Assembly: GCF_014698965.1 (NCBI RefSeq)
Contig: NZ_JACXAE010000080.1
Coordinates: 1-64,000 of the forward strand
Length of the DNA stretch: 64,000 nt
Direction: 5' to 3'
DNA from: Iningainema tapete BLCC-T55
GTDB taxonomy: Bacteria; Cyanobacteriota; Cyanobacteriia; Cyanobacteriales; Nostocaceae
Shown: one piece after another, positions 44,868 through 54,015 of the stretch
Layout: each line of letters starts with the position of its first letter
How positions within the stretch are numbered: the stretch's first letter is position 1
Program-made: the position numbers and the translations under genes
The notes under the pieces: generated by a model
Told to the model about the DNA's origin: nothing
The model's database searches: none
Seen by the model: the letters and a program-made list of their open reading frames with translations, nothing else

Positions 44868-45280
44868 AACTAAATGTGTACTGAGCATAACAAGCGATAG
44901 TATGGGTTATGGGCAAAGGCTATCAACCCGTTCTATCTGAGCGAAACTGTCTACAAAAATAGCCTGCAGCGATCACTATTCACTTAGCTGTAAAAGTTGG
45001 CGATCAAATCTCCAATATTGTAAAGAATCTTACACATTCATTGACAATAGGGCAAATTACGTATTACTCTGTATTTAGTCGAAAAAATCATCGACACACC
45101 TCTACAAAACCTTGAAAACCGCATTATTTCGTTGACCTGTGTCGATTGCTCTTGTAGCAAGGCTTTTAAGCTAAAAGGAAAGAGTTGATTGTCAATAATT
45201 TTGCGCTTATTGATAATTGAAAAAAGGTGTGTCGATTTGACGCCTGAAACCCGCTCCCAGTAAGGCTCCCTGAGCGAACT
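44868..45280 (+). promoter_or_regulatory. CRISPR leader region
   Basis: Gene-free DNA between the IS and the first repeat. The inverted pair TCGACACACC (45091-45100) and GGTGTGTCGA (45226-45235) brackets most of it, and TGTGTCGATT occurs directly at 45138-45147 and 45228-45237. A GACGCCTGAAAC end at 45239-45250, 30 bp before the first repeat, looks like a vestigial repeat tail. Repeat orientation (GAAAC at the 3' end) and the degenerate last repeat put the leader here. Confidence 0.6.
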
Positions 45281-46561
45281 CTTTCCAAACCACTTCCCCT
45301 GAGCGGGGACGGAAACGTTAATTACGGATCGGTCGAGATCTCTAATTGCCGCTTTCCAAACCACTTCCCCTGAGCGGGGACGGAAACTCCTCTCGAATGT
45401 ACGGAAATGCGCCTCTTGTCGATGCTTTCCAAACCACTTCCCCTGAGCGGGGACGGAAACTCGCCGCGTCCAATCTGGTAAGCGTTCCTCTATGGGCTTT
45501 CCAAACCACTTCCCCTGAGCGGGGACGGAAACGTCTGCAGAGCTACTACTGGTGTCGAATGAGCTGAGAGCCTTTCCAAACCACTTCCCCTGAGCGGGGA
45601 CGGAAACTCAACCACCCAACAGGCGGCTCCAGAAATTACTGCCTCTTTCCAAACCACTTCCCCTGAGCGGGGACGGAAACCTTCCTACAGTTCCAGTTGC
45701 TCCAGTAACAAGAATTCTCCTTTCCAAACCACTTCCCCTAAGCGGGGACGGAAACTTGACCAAGTGTCAATTGAGTTAAATCGTTGGAGCCTACTTTCCA
45801 AACCACTTCCCCTGAGCGGGGACGGAAACTTCGCAAGTTGCAGGTTGGAGGTTTTCCTGCATTGCGACCTTTCCAAACCACTTCCCCTGAGCGGGGACGG
45901 AAACGAGTAGTACACTTTTTCTCCTTGACCCTCACGGAACTTTCCAAACCACTTCCCCTGAGCGGGGACGGAAACACTCTAATGTTTTACCGCGAGGAGC
46001 TTGGCATAACTGCTTTCCAAACCACTTCCCCTGAGCGGGGACGGAAACCAGCCCGTACTACCGCAGGTGCGTAAAGCGTATGGGTCAACTTTCCAAACCA
46101 CTTCCCCTGAGCGGGGACGGAAACCACGAGTGAATCGCCAAATGACTTTCCTCTAGTACAACTTTCCAAACCACTTCCCCTGAGCGGGGACGGAAACAAT
46201 TCTTCCCAGTCAAACTGGGCGCCAGGGTAATCTTGGTACTTTCCAAACCACTTCCCCTGAGCGGGGACGGAAACACCAGGTCTCGATAAGTCAAAACCTG
46301 GCTTTATTAATTAGCTTTCCAAACCACTTCCCCTGAGCGGGGACGGAAACGAGAAAAGTGTAGAAAATTTCATGAGAATCTCCACTTTCCAAACCACTTC
46401 CCCTGAGCGGGGACGGAAACGAAGACATATTACATCCTCAGCTTTGTTGTGTGATCTTTCCAAACCACTTCCCCTGAGCGGGGACGGAAACTCAAGGTTT
46501 TTCTCCCTTTCTTTAGAATTTGTTACTTTCCAAACCACTTCCCCTGAGCGGGGACAGAAAA
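45281..46561 (+). CRISPR. CRISPR array, 18 repeats and 17 spacers
   Basis: The 36 bp repeat starts CTTTCCAAACCACTT, has a CCCC-TGAGC-GGGG stem-loop and ends ACGGAAAC, a typical 8 nt crRNA handle. Repeats begin at 45281, 45352, 45425, 45497, 45572, 45645, 45720, 45794, 45869, 45940, 46013, 46089, 46162, 46239, 46315, 46385, 46456 and 46526. Spacers are 34-41 bp and all differ. The repeat at 45720 has TAAGC for TGAGC, and the last repeat ends ACAGAAAA, marking the distal end. No cas6 is nearby, so processing must come from elsewhere in the genome. Confidence 0.97.
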
Positions 46562-46715
46562 GATTGCAGATGTAGTTTACTCAACTTTCACATTCCCAGG
46601 TTTTGACGATCGCACTCCCTAGAGTTGTTTCAACAAAGTACCCGAACACAAGATTCGATTTCAGCGCTATCTCATGTATCATAAGTAACACTGCGTAAGT
46701 ACAACTACATTCCCC

Positions 46716-47584
46716 ATGCCAAAACCTGCCGATGTCAGCACCAAACGTTTAATTAGCCTCGCACCCGACAATTGGGTAAAATGGGTAACACAAATCCCTG
46801 ATGTTGTTGCAGGCTAAATCCTCAACTCAGAGTTCCAGTGGATTAGTAGAGAAAGCGATGTACTCATCCGGGTTAAGAGTCAAGAACACGGCAAATTTCT
46901 TGTACTCAATGAATTACAATTGCGCTATAAATCCCAAATGCCCAGAAGGATGCGTGCCTATGCCGCACTGGCAGAAGAAAAATATCAATTACCAACTTAT
47001 CCTGTACTGATTAATATCCTCAAAACGAGTGATACACAAATTCCCACGCGATACGAGTCCAATGTTGCTGGGTTACAAGCACGGCAAGATTACCGTGTCA
47101 TTAACCTATGGGAAGTTGATGTTAACATCGCCTTTGAACAACCTTTACCGTCATTACTTCCATTTGTGCCAATTCTTAAGGGTGGTGAAGACGAATCGAA
47201 AATTCGGGAAGCATTACGGATATTGCAAGCAGATGAACAATTGAACCAATTAGAAACAGTCTTAGCATTTTTTGCTACGTTTGTAATACATAGTGCATTA
47301 GTCCAACAAATCATGAGGTGGGATATGACAGTATTACGTGAGTCTCCTTGGTATCAGGAATTCTACAAGAAGGGGAAATACGTGGCGAGAGCAGAGGTGA
47401 GGAACGTGGAAGACGTGAGCAAATGCTATCGAATATTGAAATGACTCTGGAGATGAAATTTGGTAGTGATGGCTTACAACTGATGTCACAAATCTCGCCT
47501 ATTTCGGATTTAGAAAACTTGAAAGCGATTTTGCGTAGTGCGATCGCCGCCTCTACAATTGAAGAATTGCAACAAATGATTTAG
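46716..47584 (+). pseudogene. Broken Rpn/DUF4351-type gene
   Basis: Reads MPKPADVSTKRLISLAPDNW...QIPDVVAG, then TAA (46815-46817) where family members should carry Glu. It continues ILNSEFQWISRESDVLIRVKS through LLPFVPILKGGEDESKIREAL, a PD-(D/E)xK Rpn-like protein. A frameshift near 47370-47380 moves the C-terminal DUF4351-like tail (MLSNIEMTLEMKFGSDGLQL...IEELQQMI) into another frame. It lies just beyond the CRISPR array; the gap 46562-46715 has no gene. Confidence 0.75.
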
Positions 47585-47653
47585 TACACTTATTGTTTGT
47601 GTTTACTAAATATTTCCTACTACTCCGTTAAGTTTTACATAATTAAGAATCCT

Positions 47654-47683
47654 TGTAGAGACGTTCCATGGAACGTCTCTACA
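47654..47683. repeat. Dispersed TAGAGACG palindrome, copy 7
   Basis: Perfect palindrome with arms TGTAGAGACGTTCCA and TGGAACGTCTCTACA. It lies in a 390 bp gene-free stretch (47585-47974) between the broken Rpn-like gene and the DUF2235 gene; nothing else is recognised there. Confidence 0.8.
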
Positions 47684-47974
47684 TTATTTTTCACGTCTAT
47701 GTCTATAGTTGTTAAATAGTATATTTGGATTTATAAAGTATTATATATTACATTTTATCTGAACAGAGATGAGAGCTAAGAGTGCAATAAAACATCGATA
47801 GCGAAAGGTTACGGAGATTATTTTTTACGTAAATTTACTCAGGTAAAATACAAATTGGTATATTTATGATGAGAATAATCGTGAAATGCTTCAATTAGCG
47901 TACTCTTTTGTCGAATCCACCTCTAAATTTGCATAACAATTAATTCCATTTATCAAAGGCTTTGAGATCAAACT

Positions 47975-48982
47975 ATGAAACGTCTTGTTATTTGTTGTGA
48001 TGGCACGTGGCAACAGTTAACGAGTGCTTACCCAAGCAACGTAGTTAAGCTGGCTCAATCTGTCAAACCGATCGCTAGTGATGGGGTTACACAGATCGTG
48101 TTTTATGACGAGGGCATTGGCACTGAGAGTTATAAAGTTTTAGGCGGAGCTACCGGACTAGGAATCGATAGAAATATAGAAGATTGTTACCGATTTCTGA
48201 GTCTTAACTATGTTCCTGGTGATGAAATCTATCTGTTCGGCTTTAGTCGTGGTGCGTATACAGTTAGAAGTCTAGCAGGGATGATTTATTGCTCTGGTTT
48301 GCTCGAACGCCCTCATGTCACTCAAACACATGAAGCTTACGAGCTTTACCGTAACCGAGATGTTAAGCCAAAAGATCCTACAGCAGTCAAATATCGTGAT
48401 AAATACGGAGAGCGTGTCCCAATCACCTTACTCGGTTGTTTCGATACTGTCGGAGCTTTGGGTATCCCTGGAATGCCTGCTTTCAGCAAGTTTCACGAAC
48501 AGCTTAATAAGCGGTATAGATTCCATGACACTACTGTAAACAAGTGTGTTCAGAACGCATTACACGCTGTGGCGATCGACGAAATTCGCGAAGTCTTTAA
48601 TGTCACTCCCATGAACAAGCATCCTGAAGCTGAAAATCAGCGAGTGATTCAAAAGTGGTTTCCTGGTGAACACGGCTGCGTTGGTGGCGGAACCAAAGAA
48701 CACAGTGGGTTATCAGATGCTGCCTTAAAGTGGATGATTGATTCTATGAGTGATTTGGGATTGGGGCTTGACTTCGATACAAGCGTGATTCCGACAGGCA
48801 TCAATCCCAATTATGAATGTGACTTTAAGAACGATGTTGGATTCTTTAAATTAGCAGGAATTAAGTTTCGTGAGGTGGGCGATGTCATTGAAGATCTTCA
48901 TGAAAGCGCCATTTACCGTTTAAAAAGTCGCAAGGACTATCGACCCAAGAATCTAGAAAAGATTTTGTCCAAACTGAGTTAA
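47975..48982 (+). CDS. DUF2235 alpha/beta hydrolase (Tle1-like phospholipase fold)
   Basis: A 335-residue protein beginning KRLVICCDGTWQ with the nucleophile motif LFGFSRGAYTVRSLAG (GxSxG type) and a catalytic Asp in LLGCFDTVGALG; HGCVGGGTKEHSGLSD probably holds the His. The family includes type VI secretion phospholipases, but many cyanobacterial members are single-domain and of unknown role. No secretion genes are nearby. It is cytosolic by sequence. Confidence 0.85.
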   Translation: MKRLVICCDGTWQQLTSAYPSNVVKLAQSVKPIASDGVTQIVFYDEGIGTESYKVLGGATGLGIDRNIEDCYRFLSLNYVPGDEIYLFGFSRGAYTVRSLAGMIYCSGLLERPHVTQTHEAYELYRNRDVKPKDPTAVKYRDKYGERVPITLLGCFDTVGALGIPGMPAFSKFHEQLNKRYRFHDTTVNKCVQNALHAVAIDEIREVFNVTPMNKHPEAENQRVIQKWFPGEHGCVGGGTKEHSGLSDAALKWMIDSMSDLGLGLDFDTSVIPTGINPNYECDFKNDVGFFKLAGIKFREVGDVIEDLHESAIYRLKSRKDYRPKNLEKILSKLS

Positions 48983-49235
48983 TAAAAGTTCACTAGCATT
49001 ACGTAATGGTAGTTTTGGGAGTGAAAATGATCCAGCGATCGCGCCGAATAGTTTAGAAGCAACAAATCAGCTTTATATCTTCAGTGTCTTAAATGGCATT
49101 AAGTACGGCTTGATTCTCAAGAATGAAGACGAAGATGTCCTTGAAGAATTGAGAACGACTTTGGCGCGTTACAAGAAAGACTTTGCCAATCTCGGTTATG
49201 AAATTGGCAACATCAGAACTTTGATCAATATTTGA
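48978..49235 (+). pseudogene. Startless coding remnant after DUF2235
   Basis: An open frame of ~85 codons without an ATG reads GSENDPAIAPNSLEATNQLY and then IFSVLNGIKYGLILKNEDEDVLEELRTTL..., with protein-like composition. It may be the end of a lost gene. No family is recognised. The rest of the gap to cysA holds palindromes only. Confidence 0.4.
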
Positions 49236-49285
49236 CTATTAGTCCTCTTTAATCACTTTTGAGAAATAAAAATTAATTCCTGTTT

Positions 49286-49311
49286 GTAGTAAGCGCTTAA
49301 GCGCTCACTAC
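49286..49311. terminator. GTAGTAAGCGC palindrome downstream of cysA
   Basis: Arms GTAGTAAGCGC and GCGCTCACTAC with one mismatch around TTAA. This is another dispersed cyanobacterial palindrome type. It lies ~78 bp beyond the cysA stop and may end that transcript. Confidence 0.5.
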
Positions 49312-49388
49312 GAACCTAAGCAATTACTTCTTGTGGAAGCAGGCATCGGGTACCTGCTTTTATTTGAGGCAGGCAAGGATGCTCGTAC

Positions 49389-50414
49389 TCAATTTACATT
49401 AGCGTATGCAGCGGGGAAAATCTTTGCCTGCTTAGATGTAATATAGACACGCTCATTCACCTCAATGTCGAGTTGATTAAATTGATCCCGGCTGAGGTAA
49501 GCATTAACTCTCTCCCCAGACTTGAGAGCTAATTCAACGCGAATTTCCCAACCCAAGTTAATAATTCGATCTACTTTGGCGGGTGTAGCCAAATCGCTGG
49601 CTTGTTTTTGAATCACAACGTCATGGGGGCGTAAAAAGACTTGGTTGTTCGGTGCAACAGAACCTCCCCTATCTGGTATAATGCCAGCGTGACTGGGTAG
49701 AACATTCACCGGACCAACAAAGCTCATCACAAATGGTGTTGCGGGTTTATCATAGATCTCTGATGAAGTACCAACTTGCTCTACCCGACCTTTATTCATG
49801 ACCACAATTTGGTCGGCAACTTCCATCGCTTCCTCTTGGTCGTGAGTAACGATTACAGTTGTGACATGTACTTCTTCATGCAGGCGTCGCAACCATAGTC
49901 TTAACTCTTTACGAACCTTAGCATCTAACGCACCAAAGGGTTCATCTAGGAGTAGAATCTGTGGTTGAACAGCCAGCGCTCTTGCCAATGCTACCCTTTG
50001 TCTTTGCCCTCCAGAGAGTTGAGAAGGATAGCGATCGCCAAGCCCTCCTAACTGCACTAACTCCAGAAGTTCATCCGCACGCTCCCTAATTTTCTGCTTG
50101 GGTATCTTACGGATTGACATGCCAAAACCTACGTTTTCGCGGATTGTCAAGTGCTTAAACAAAGCGTAGTGCTGAAACACAAAACCAATATGGCGTTCCT
50201 GCACCGAGCGATGAGTGGCATTTTCACCCACCAACCATATTTGTCCTGAATCAAGAGTTTCTAACCCAGCAATCATGCGCAGTAAGGTAGATTTTCCCGA
50301 TCCAGACGGACCTAACAGTGCTACCAATGAGCCTGTTTTAATTTCTAAACTCACCTCATCAACAGCACGGAAAGATCCGTAGTGTTTGGATACATTATCC
50401 ACTAAAATCCCCAT
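49389..50414 (-). CDS. cysA: Sulfate/thiosulfate ABC transporter ATPase
   Basis: A 341-residue ATPase that powers sulfate import. Walker [10 protein letters not shown] lies near residues 35-43, then a Q-loop, the signature [15 protein letters not shown], Walker [13 protein letters not shown] and the switch [15 protein letters not shown]-terminal regulatory TOBE-like domain ([20 protein letters not shown]-type strand) fits CysA. It is separated from cysTW by a divergent regulator and two NIL genes but clearly belongs with them. Confidence 0.93.
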   Translation of the reverse strand: MGILVDNVSKHYGSFRAVDEVSLEIKTGSLVALLGPSGSGKSTLLRMIAGLETLDSGQIWLVGENATHRSVQERHIGFVFQHYALFKHLTIRENVGFGMSIRKIPKQKIRERADELLELVQLGGLGDRYPSQLSGGQRQRVALARALAVQPQILLLDEPFGALDAKVRKELRLWLRRLHEEVHVTTVIVTHDQEEAMEVADQIVVMNKGRVEQVGTSSEIYDKPATPFVMSFVGPVNVLPSHAGIIPDRGGSVAPNNQVFLRPHDVVIQKQASDLATPAKVDRIINLGWEIRVELALKSGERVNAYLSRDQFNQLDIEVNERVYITSKQAKIFPAAYANVN

Positions 50415-50444
50415 AGTAATCCTCCAACATAAATTGATATATTA

Positions 50445-50464
50445 ATAAACTACTATTTGTTTAT
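50445..50464. promoter_or_regulatory. Candidate regulator site between cysA and cysR
   Basis: Inverted repeat ATAAAC / GTTTAT around TACTATTT in the 74 bp divergent gap. A related string, ATAACTACTGTTTAT, lies upstream of sbpA (55174-55188). Binding by the adjacent Crp-family protein is inferred. Confidence 0.4.
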
Positions 50465-50488
50465 CAAGAAATAGGAGTTTATACAAAA

Positions 50489-51070
50489 ATGTCTCTTTCA
50501 ATACCTTTTCCCAATCATTCTGGAAAAAATCTCAGGATGCAATTCAAGCCCCGCTCATTCCTACCCTTGGATAATCTATGGAAAATAGAAACAGGGGTAA
50601 TACGAGTTGTAACGTGGCACGAAGACGGTACGCTCGTCACGATGGGAGTGTGGGGGGCAGGAGATATTGTTGGCAAAGCTTTGTCCAAAATTGAACCATA
50701 TCAGATCGAGTGTTTAACCAGAGTAGATGTGACTATTTTTCCTCTAGATGGGTTGTATCAACTGACAGATGTTTTGTTGGCACATGTTCAACAAGCTGAA
50801 GAACTAATGGTAATTCGCAGTTATAAAACAGTAGAAACTATGCTAATTAAGCTGTTAGCTTGGTTAGCCAAAAAGTTTGGGCGAGCTATAGAAACAGGAC
50901 AGCTAATTGATATGCGTTTAACTCATCAAGACATTGCTGATTTACTAAACACATCTCGTGTGACAATAACTCGTGTTTTGTTGAACCTAGAGGAACAAGG
51001 ATTAATTCATCGCATGACATTACATCGAATTGTGCTAAGGGAAGAAGAAATTTGGCACTATGAAATTTAG
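50489..51070 (+). CDS. cysR: Crp/Fnr family regulator, CysR-like
   Basis: A 193-residue regulator. The N-terminal cupin-like domain (GVIRVVTWHEDGTLVTMGVWGAGDIVG) is followed by a dimer helix and a C-terminal winged helix RLTHQDIADLLNTSRVTITRVLLNLEEQGLI. CysR of Synechococcus controls sulfate-transport genes and lies inside the same gene group, which is the main ground for the name. It is divergent from cysA. Confidence 0.8.
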   Translation: MSLSIPFPNHSGKNLRMQFKPRSFLPLDNLWKIETGVIRVVTWHEDGTLVTMGVWGAGDIVGKALSKIEPYQIECLTRVDVTIFPLDGLYQLTDVLLAHVQQAEELMVIRSYKTVETMLIKLLAWLAKKFGRAIETGQLIDMRLTHQDIADLLNTSRVTITRVLLNLEEQGLIHRMTLHRIVLREEEIWHYEI

Positions 51071-51190
51071 GGTCAAACTTATTCACAATGCCAGCCATCG
51101 CCCTCGGCGTTTGGCTTGCTTTGTATTCTGATTAGAAAATTAGTCTGTTTCATATTTTACTGTAATTTGACGGTTAAGAAAAGCTGTCAT

Positions 51191-51841
51191 TTATACAATT
51201 AAGTTGGGATTACCATAAAGAGCAGAATAATCCAACCATAACGGTAGTCCCAATTCTTCTAAGTAATTTAGGCTGGAAAAAAGTTGTTTTGGTTTACCCC
51301 ACAAATCCAGATTGAACCAGCCATCTGACTCTTGATTAGGATTGAGCGAAGCACTGGTAATGTTGACAGTTAAACCATAGCGCGAAACTAACTCAGAAAT
51401 TACGGGTTTTTGGTAATAAGTTTTCAAGATACACAATTGCAAGCGCACTCGATTGCTTTGCCCTACCGAAACCCCATGCTGCAAACTTTCCCATTGAGTT
51501 GTTAAAGGTGCAGATTGTTTTGAATAGTTACTGTATGCAGTGGAGAATGACAAAGATGTTGGTTTACTAAGTGTTTTACCCATAATTCCCAGTTGCATTA
51601 AATCAACGCCCAATCTTTGCAAATAGCACAAACTATCTGTGATTTGTTCTGGATTACCTTGAAGTTCCAAGTCAAACCAGCCGTAGTTGTGACTATCTTG
51701 AGCTAGGGACGCTGCTGTGATATTTACAGTTAAGCCATAGCGCGAGATGAGACGGGAAATTACAGGTTGGCTGTGGTAATGCTGAGGCACCCTAATTTGA
51801 CTATGAACTGGAGTAGGTTGAGTGGTTTTTCTCGGAGACAT
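51191..51841 (-). CDS. Tandem NIL-domain protein
   Basis: A 216-residue protein with two copies of a ~75-residue NIL domain. The first (~16-90) has HYHSQPVISRLISRYGLTVNITAASL and WFDLELQGNPEQI; the second (~140-216) has YYQKPVISELVSRYGLTVNITSASL and WFNLDLWGKPKQL. NIL domains occur in substrate-linked regulation of ABC transporters (methionine, and sulfate in cyanobacteria). It probably senses sulfur status or aids the transporter. The two halves come from internal duplication. Confidence 0.85.
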   Translation of the reverse strand: MSPRKTTQPTPVHSQIRVPQHYHSQPVISRLISRYGLTVNITAASLAQDSHNYGWFDLELQGNPEQITDSLCYLQRLGVDLMQLGIMGKTLSKPTSLSFSTAYSNYSKQSAPLTTQWESLQHGVSVGQSNRVRLQLCILKTYYQKPVISELVSRYGLTVNITSASLNPNQESDGWFNLDLWGKPKQLFSSLNYLEELGLPLWLDYSALYGNPNLIV

Positions 51842-51874
51842 AGGACTTTTAACAGTTAACAGTTATCAGATCTC

Positions 51875-51933
51875 AGAAACCCGGTTTCTGTGAGAAACCG
51901 CGTTTCTCGTTTCTGTGAGAAACCGCGTTTCTC
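51875..51933. repeat. Three tandem palindromes between NIL genes
   Basis: Palindromes AGAAACCCGGTTTCT (51875-51889) and twice GAGAAACCGCGTTTCTC (51892-51908, 51917-51933), the last two repeating at 25 bp. They separate the single-NIL and double-NIL genes on the minus strand and could process or attenuate the shared transcript. Confidence 0.75.
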
Positions 51934-51940
51934 TGTTCAC

Positions 51941-52207
51941 TTACCAAGTACCTGTACTGATGTCATGCCAGATTTCTAGACCTAAAGTATTGAGATAGGT
52001 CAGCCCACCGTCAATTTGTGTAGTTGTTCCTTGTAAATCCAAGTCAAACCAACCATCACCAATAGCATTAGCTCCGAGCATAGCAGCAGTGATATTCACC
52101 ACCAAACCATAATCAGAAACTAAGCGAGAAATCACAGGTTCTTGGTGATAGTCTTTGGGAATTCTCAGGCGAATTCGTTTATGGTTAAGCGTATTTTCGG
52201 AAATCAT
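51941..52207 (-). CDS. Single NIL-domain protein
   Basis: An 88-residue protein made of one NIL domain (DYHQEPVISRLVSDYGLVVNITAAML, GWFDLDLQGTTTQI). It lies 11 bp after cysW in the same direction and is therefore part of the sulfate transport operon. Its sequence is close to the first half of the neighbouring tandem NIL protein. Confidence 0.85.
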   Translation of the reverse strand: MISENTLNHKRIRLRIPKDYHQEPVISRLVSDYGLVVNITAAMLGANAIGDGWFDLDLQGTTTQIDGGLTYLNTLGLEIWHDISTGTW

Positions 52208-52218
52208 ACTGTACCACT

Positions 52219-53109
52219 TTAATGTTGTCTTCGTTTCGCACCGCCTGTTCTCCGTTCCAAAATCTCCTTCAACACCAAAGTTAAAACTGCTAGAAAGGCT
52301 AATAATACGGCAGCAGAAAAAGCTGCTTCAGTTTCATACTGTTTGTATGCATCCTCCACATATAAAGGTAAGCTTTGTGTTTTTCTGGCGATGTTTCCTG
52401 ACACTACAGAAACAGCACCAAATTCACCCATTGCTCTAGCGTTGGTTAATAGCACACCATATAGTAAGCCCCAACGTATACCAGGTAGGGTGACGCGCCA
52501 AAATATCTGCCAATCATTTGCTCCTAAAGTTTTAGCTGCTTCATCTTGATCGCTACCCATCTCCTCTAATACAGGAATCACTTCACGAGCGACAAAGGGC
52601 ATACTGACAAAGGCTGTCGCCAGGATCATTCCCGGCAAAGCAAAGATGACTTTGATATCGTTGGCTTCTAAAATGCTACCAAACCAACCATTGCGCCCAT
52701 ACAGTAACACAATCATTAGACCGGCTACTACAGGGGAGATGGAAAAGGGTAGGTCAATAATGGAAAGCAGCAGAGTACGTCCTGGAAACTTTTTGCGGGC
52801 GATCGCCCAAGCTGCACACAGACCAAAAACTGTATTTACAGGCACAGAAATTAGAGCCAGTAGCACTGTTAGCCAAGCTGCATTGAGAAAATCTGGTCTG
52901 GTTAAGTTGTTTAAAAACGGTCCTACTCCTTTATGAAAAGCTTCGATAAAAACATTAATAGCCGGAATGTAAATTACCAAGGCTAAATACAATATCGCTG
53001 CACCAATCAAAAATATAGTTGTCCAATTTCTGGGCTTAGTTTGCTTTTGATTGTCTGGATCGCTAGTACTATGAAGACTAGGTAAATTTTGCACGTCACT
53101 TTGTGTCAT
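52219..53109 (-). CDS. cysW: Sulfate ABC transporter permease
   Basis: A 296-residue inner-membrane protein with about six transmembrane helices. It contains the EAA-type cytoplasmic loop [37 protein letters not shown] that meets Cys[19 protein letters not shown] is typical of CysW. Its start overlaps the end of cysT by 14 bp. Confidence 0.92.
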   Translation of the reverse strand: MTQSDVQNLPSLHSTSDPDNQKQTKPRNWTTIFLIGAAILYLALVIYIPAINVFIEAFHKGVGPFLNNLTRPDFLNAAWLTVLLALISVPVNTVFGLCAAWAIARKKFPGRTLLLSIIDLPFSISPVVAGLMIVLLYGRNGWFGSILEANDIKVIFALPGMILATAFVSMPFVAREVIPVLEEMGSDQDEAAKTLGANDWQIFWRVTLPGIRWGLLYGVLLTNARAMGEFGAVSVVSGNIARKTQSLPLYVEDAYKQYETEAAFSAAVLLAFLAVLTLVLKEILERRTGGAKRRQH

Positions 53110-53962
53110 ATCTTCTTCCCCAAGCTTGTAATAAATTAATTCCCAGCAACATCACCAAAGAAATTAGCAGCAATATGATGCCGATTACAGTTGCACCAGC
53201 ATAGTCATACTGCTCCAATCGCTGGAAAATGAGTACAGGTGCAATTAAATCTTTGAAAGGAGTATTGGAAGCAATAATTACGGTTGAGCCGAATTCTCCA
53301 ACTGCACGAGCAAAACCCAAAGCCACACCTGTCAAAATTGTGGGAAATAGAGGTGGTAAAATCACCTTCACAAAAGTTTGCAATTGACTTGCACCCAAGC
53401 ACCAAGCCGCTTCTTCTACTTCCTTTTCCATTTCCTGGAGTACGGGTTGCACAGTCCGCACTACAAAGGGAAGAGAGATGAACGTCATCGCTACTCCCAC
53501 CCCCAGACGAGTGAACGCTATCTTAATGCCAAAGGGTGCAACCAAAGAACCAATCCAGCCATTTTCGCTGTACACTGTCGCTAATGTTAAACCTGCTACC
53601 GCTGTTGGCAAGGCAAACGGTAAATCTATGGAAGCATCAATTAACTTCTTCAATGGGAAATCGTAGCGGACAAAGACCCAAGCAATTAACGTACCAAATA
53701 CACCATTTGCTAAAGCAGATATTAAAGCCGTAACAAAAGTTACATCATATGTAGCTAATGCAATGGGACTGGTAGCGATTTCCCAAAACTTTGCCGGAGG
53801 CGTGGTAAACGCTTTGAGCAACATGGCGACTATCGGCAAAAATAACATCACACTTAGGTATACCCAAGTGATTCGCCATGTCCAATGAATTCGATTTAAC
53901 TGAAGCAAAAACCCCTTCCAGCCTGGAGTTGTGTTGCTAAATTGTGGAGATGATACAGCCAT
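53096..53962 (-). CDS. cysT: Sulfate ABC transporter permease
   Basis: A 288-residue permease, partner of CysW in the membrane channel. The EAA loop reads [54 protein letters not shown] follows. Multiple hydrophobic helices are visible. It lies between sbpA and cysW on the same strand; a TAGAGACG palindrome separates it from sbpA. Confidence 0.92.
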   Translation of the reverse strand: MAVSSPQFSNTTPGWKGFLLQLNRIHWTWRITWVYLSVMLFLPIVAMLLKAFTTPPAKFWEIATSPIALATYDVTFVTALISALANGVFGTLIAWVFVRYDFPLKKLIDASIDLPFALPTAVAGLTLATVYSENGWIGSLVAPFGIKIAFTRLGVGVAMTFISLPFVVRTVQPVLQEMEKEVEEAAWCLGASQLQTFVKVILPPLFPTILTGVALGFARAVGEFGSTVIIASNTPFKDLIAPVLIFQRLEQYDYAGATVIGIILLLISLVMLLGINLLQAWGRRYDTK

Positions 53963-53984
53963 AGTTTTTTATTGGGGATGTGGG

Positions 53985-54013
53985 GTAGAGACGTTCCGTC
54001 GGAACGTCTCTAC
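53985..54013. repeat. Dispersed TAGAGACG palindrome, copy 8
   Basis: Near-perfect palindrome with arms GTAGAGACGTTCC and GGAACGTCTCTAC, 2 bp after the sbpA stop and before cysT within the operon. A hairpin here could raise the binding-protein to permease ratio. Confidence 0.8.
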
Positions 54014-54015
54014 AA

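Noticed and set aside
46241-46350. Hairpin CCAGGT..ACCTGG in a spacer as a possible regulatory element
   Set aside because: It lies wholly inside one spacer (46275-46314) and is more simply part of the captured sequence.
45685-46538. ORFs across the CRISPR array on both strands
   Set aside because: They are repeated translations of the CRISPR repeat (for example FPSPLRGSGLE) and not genes.
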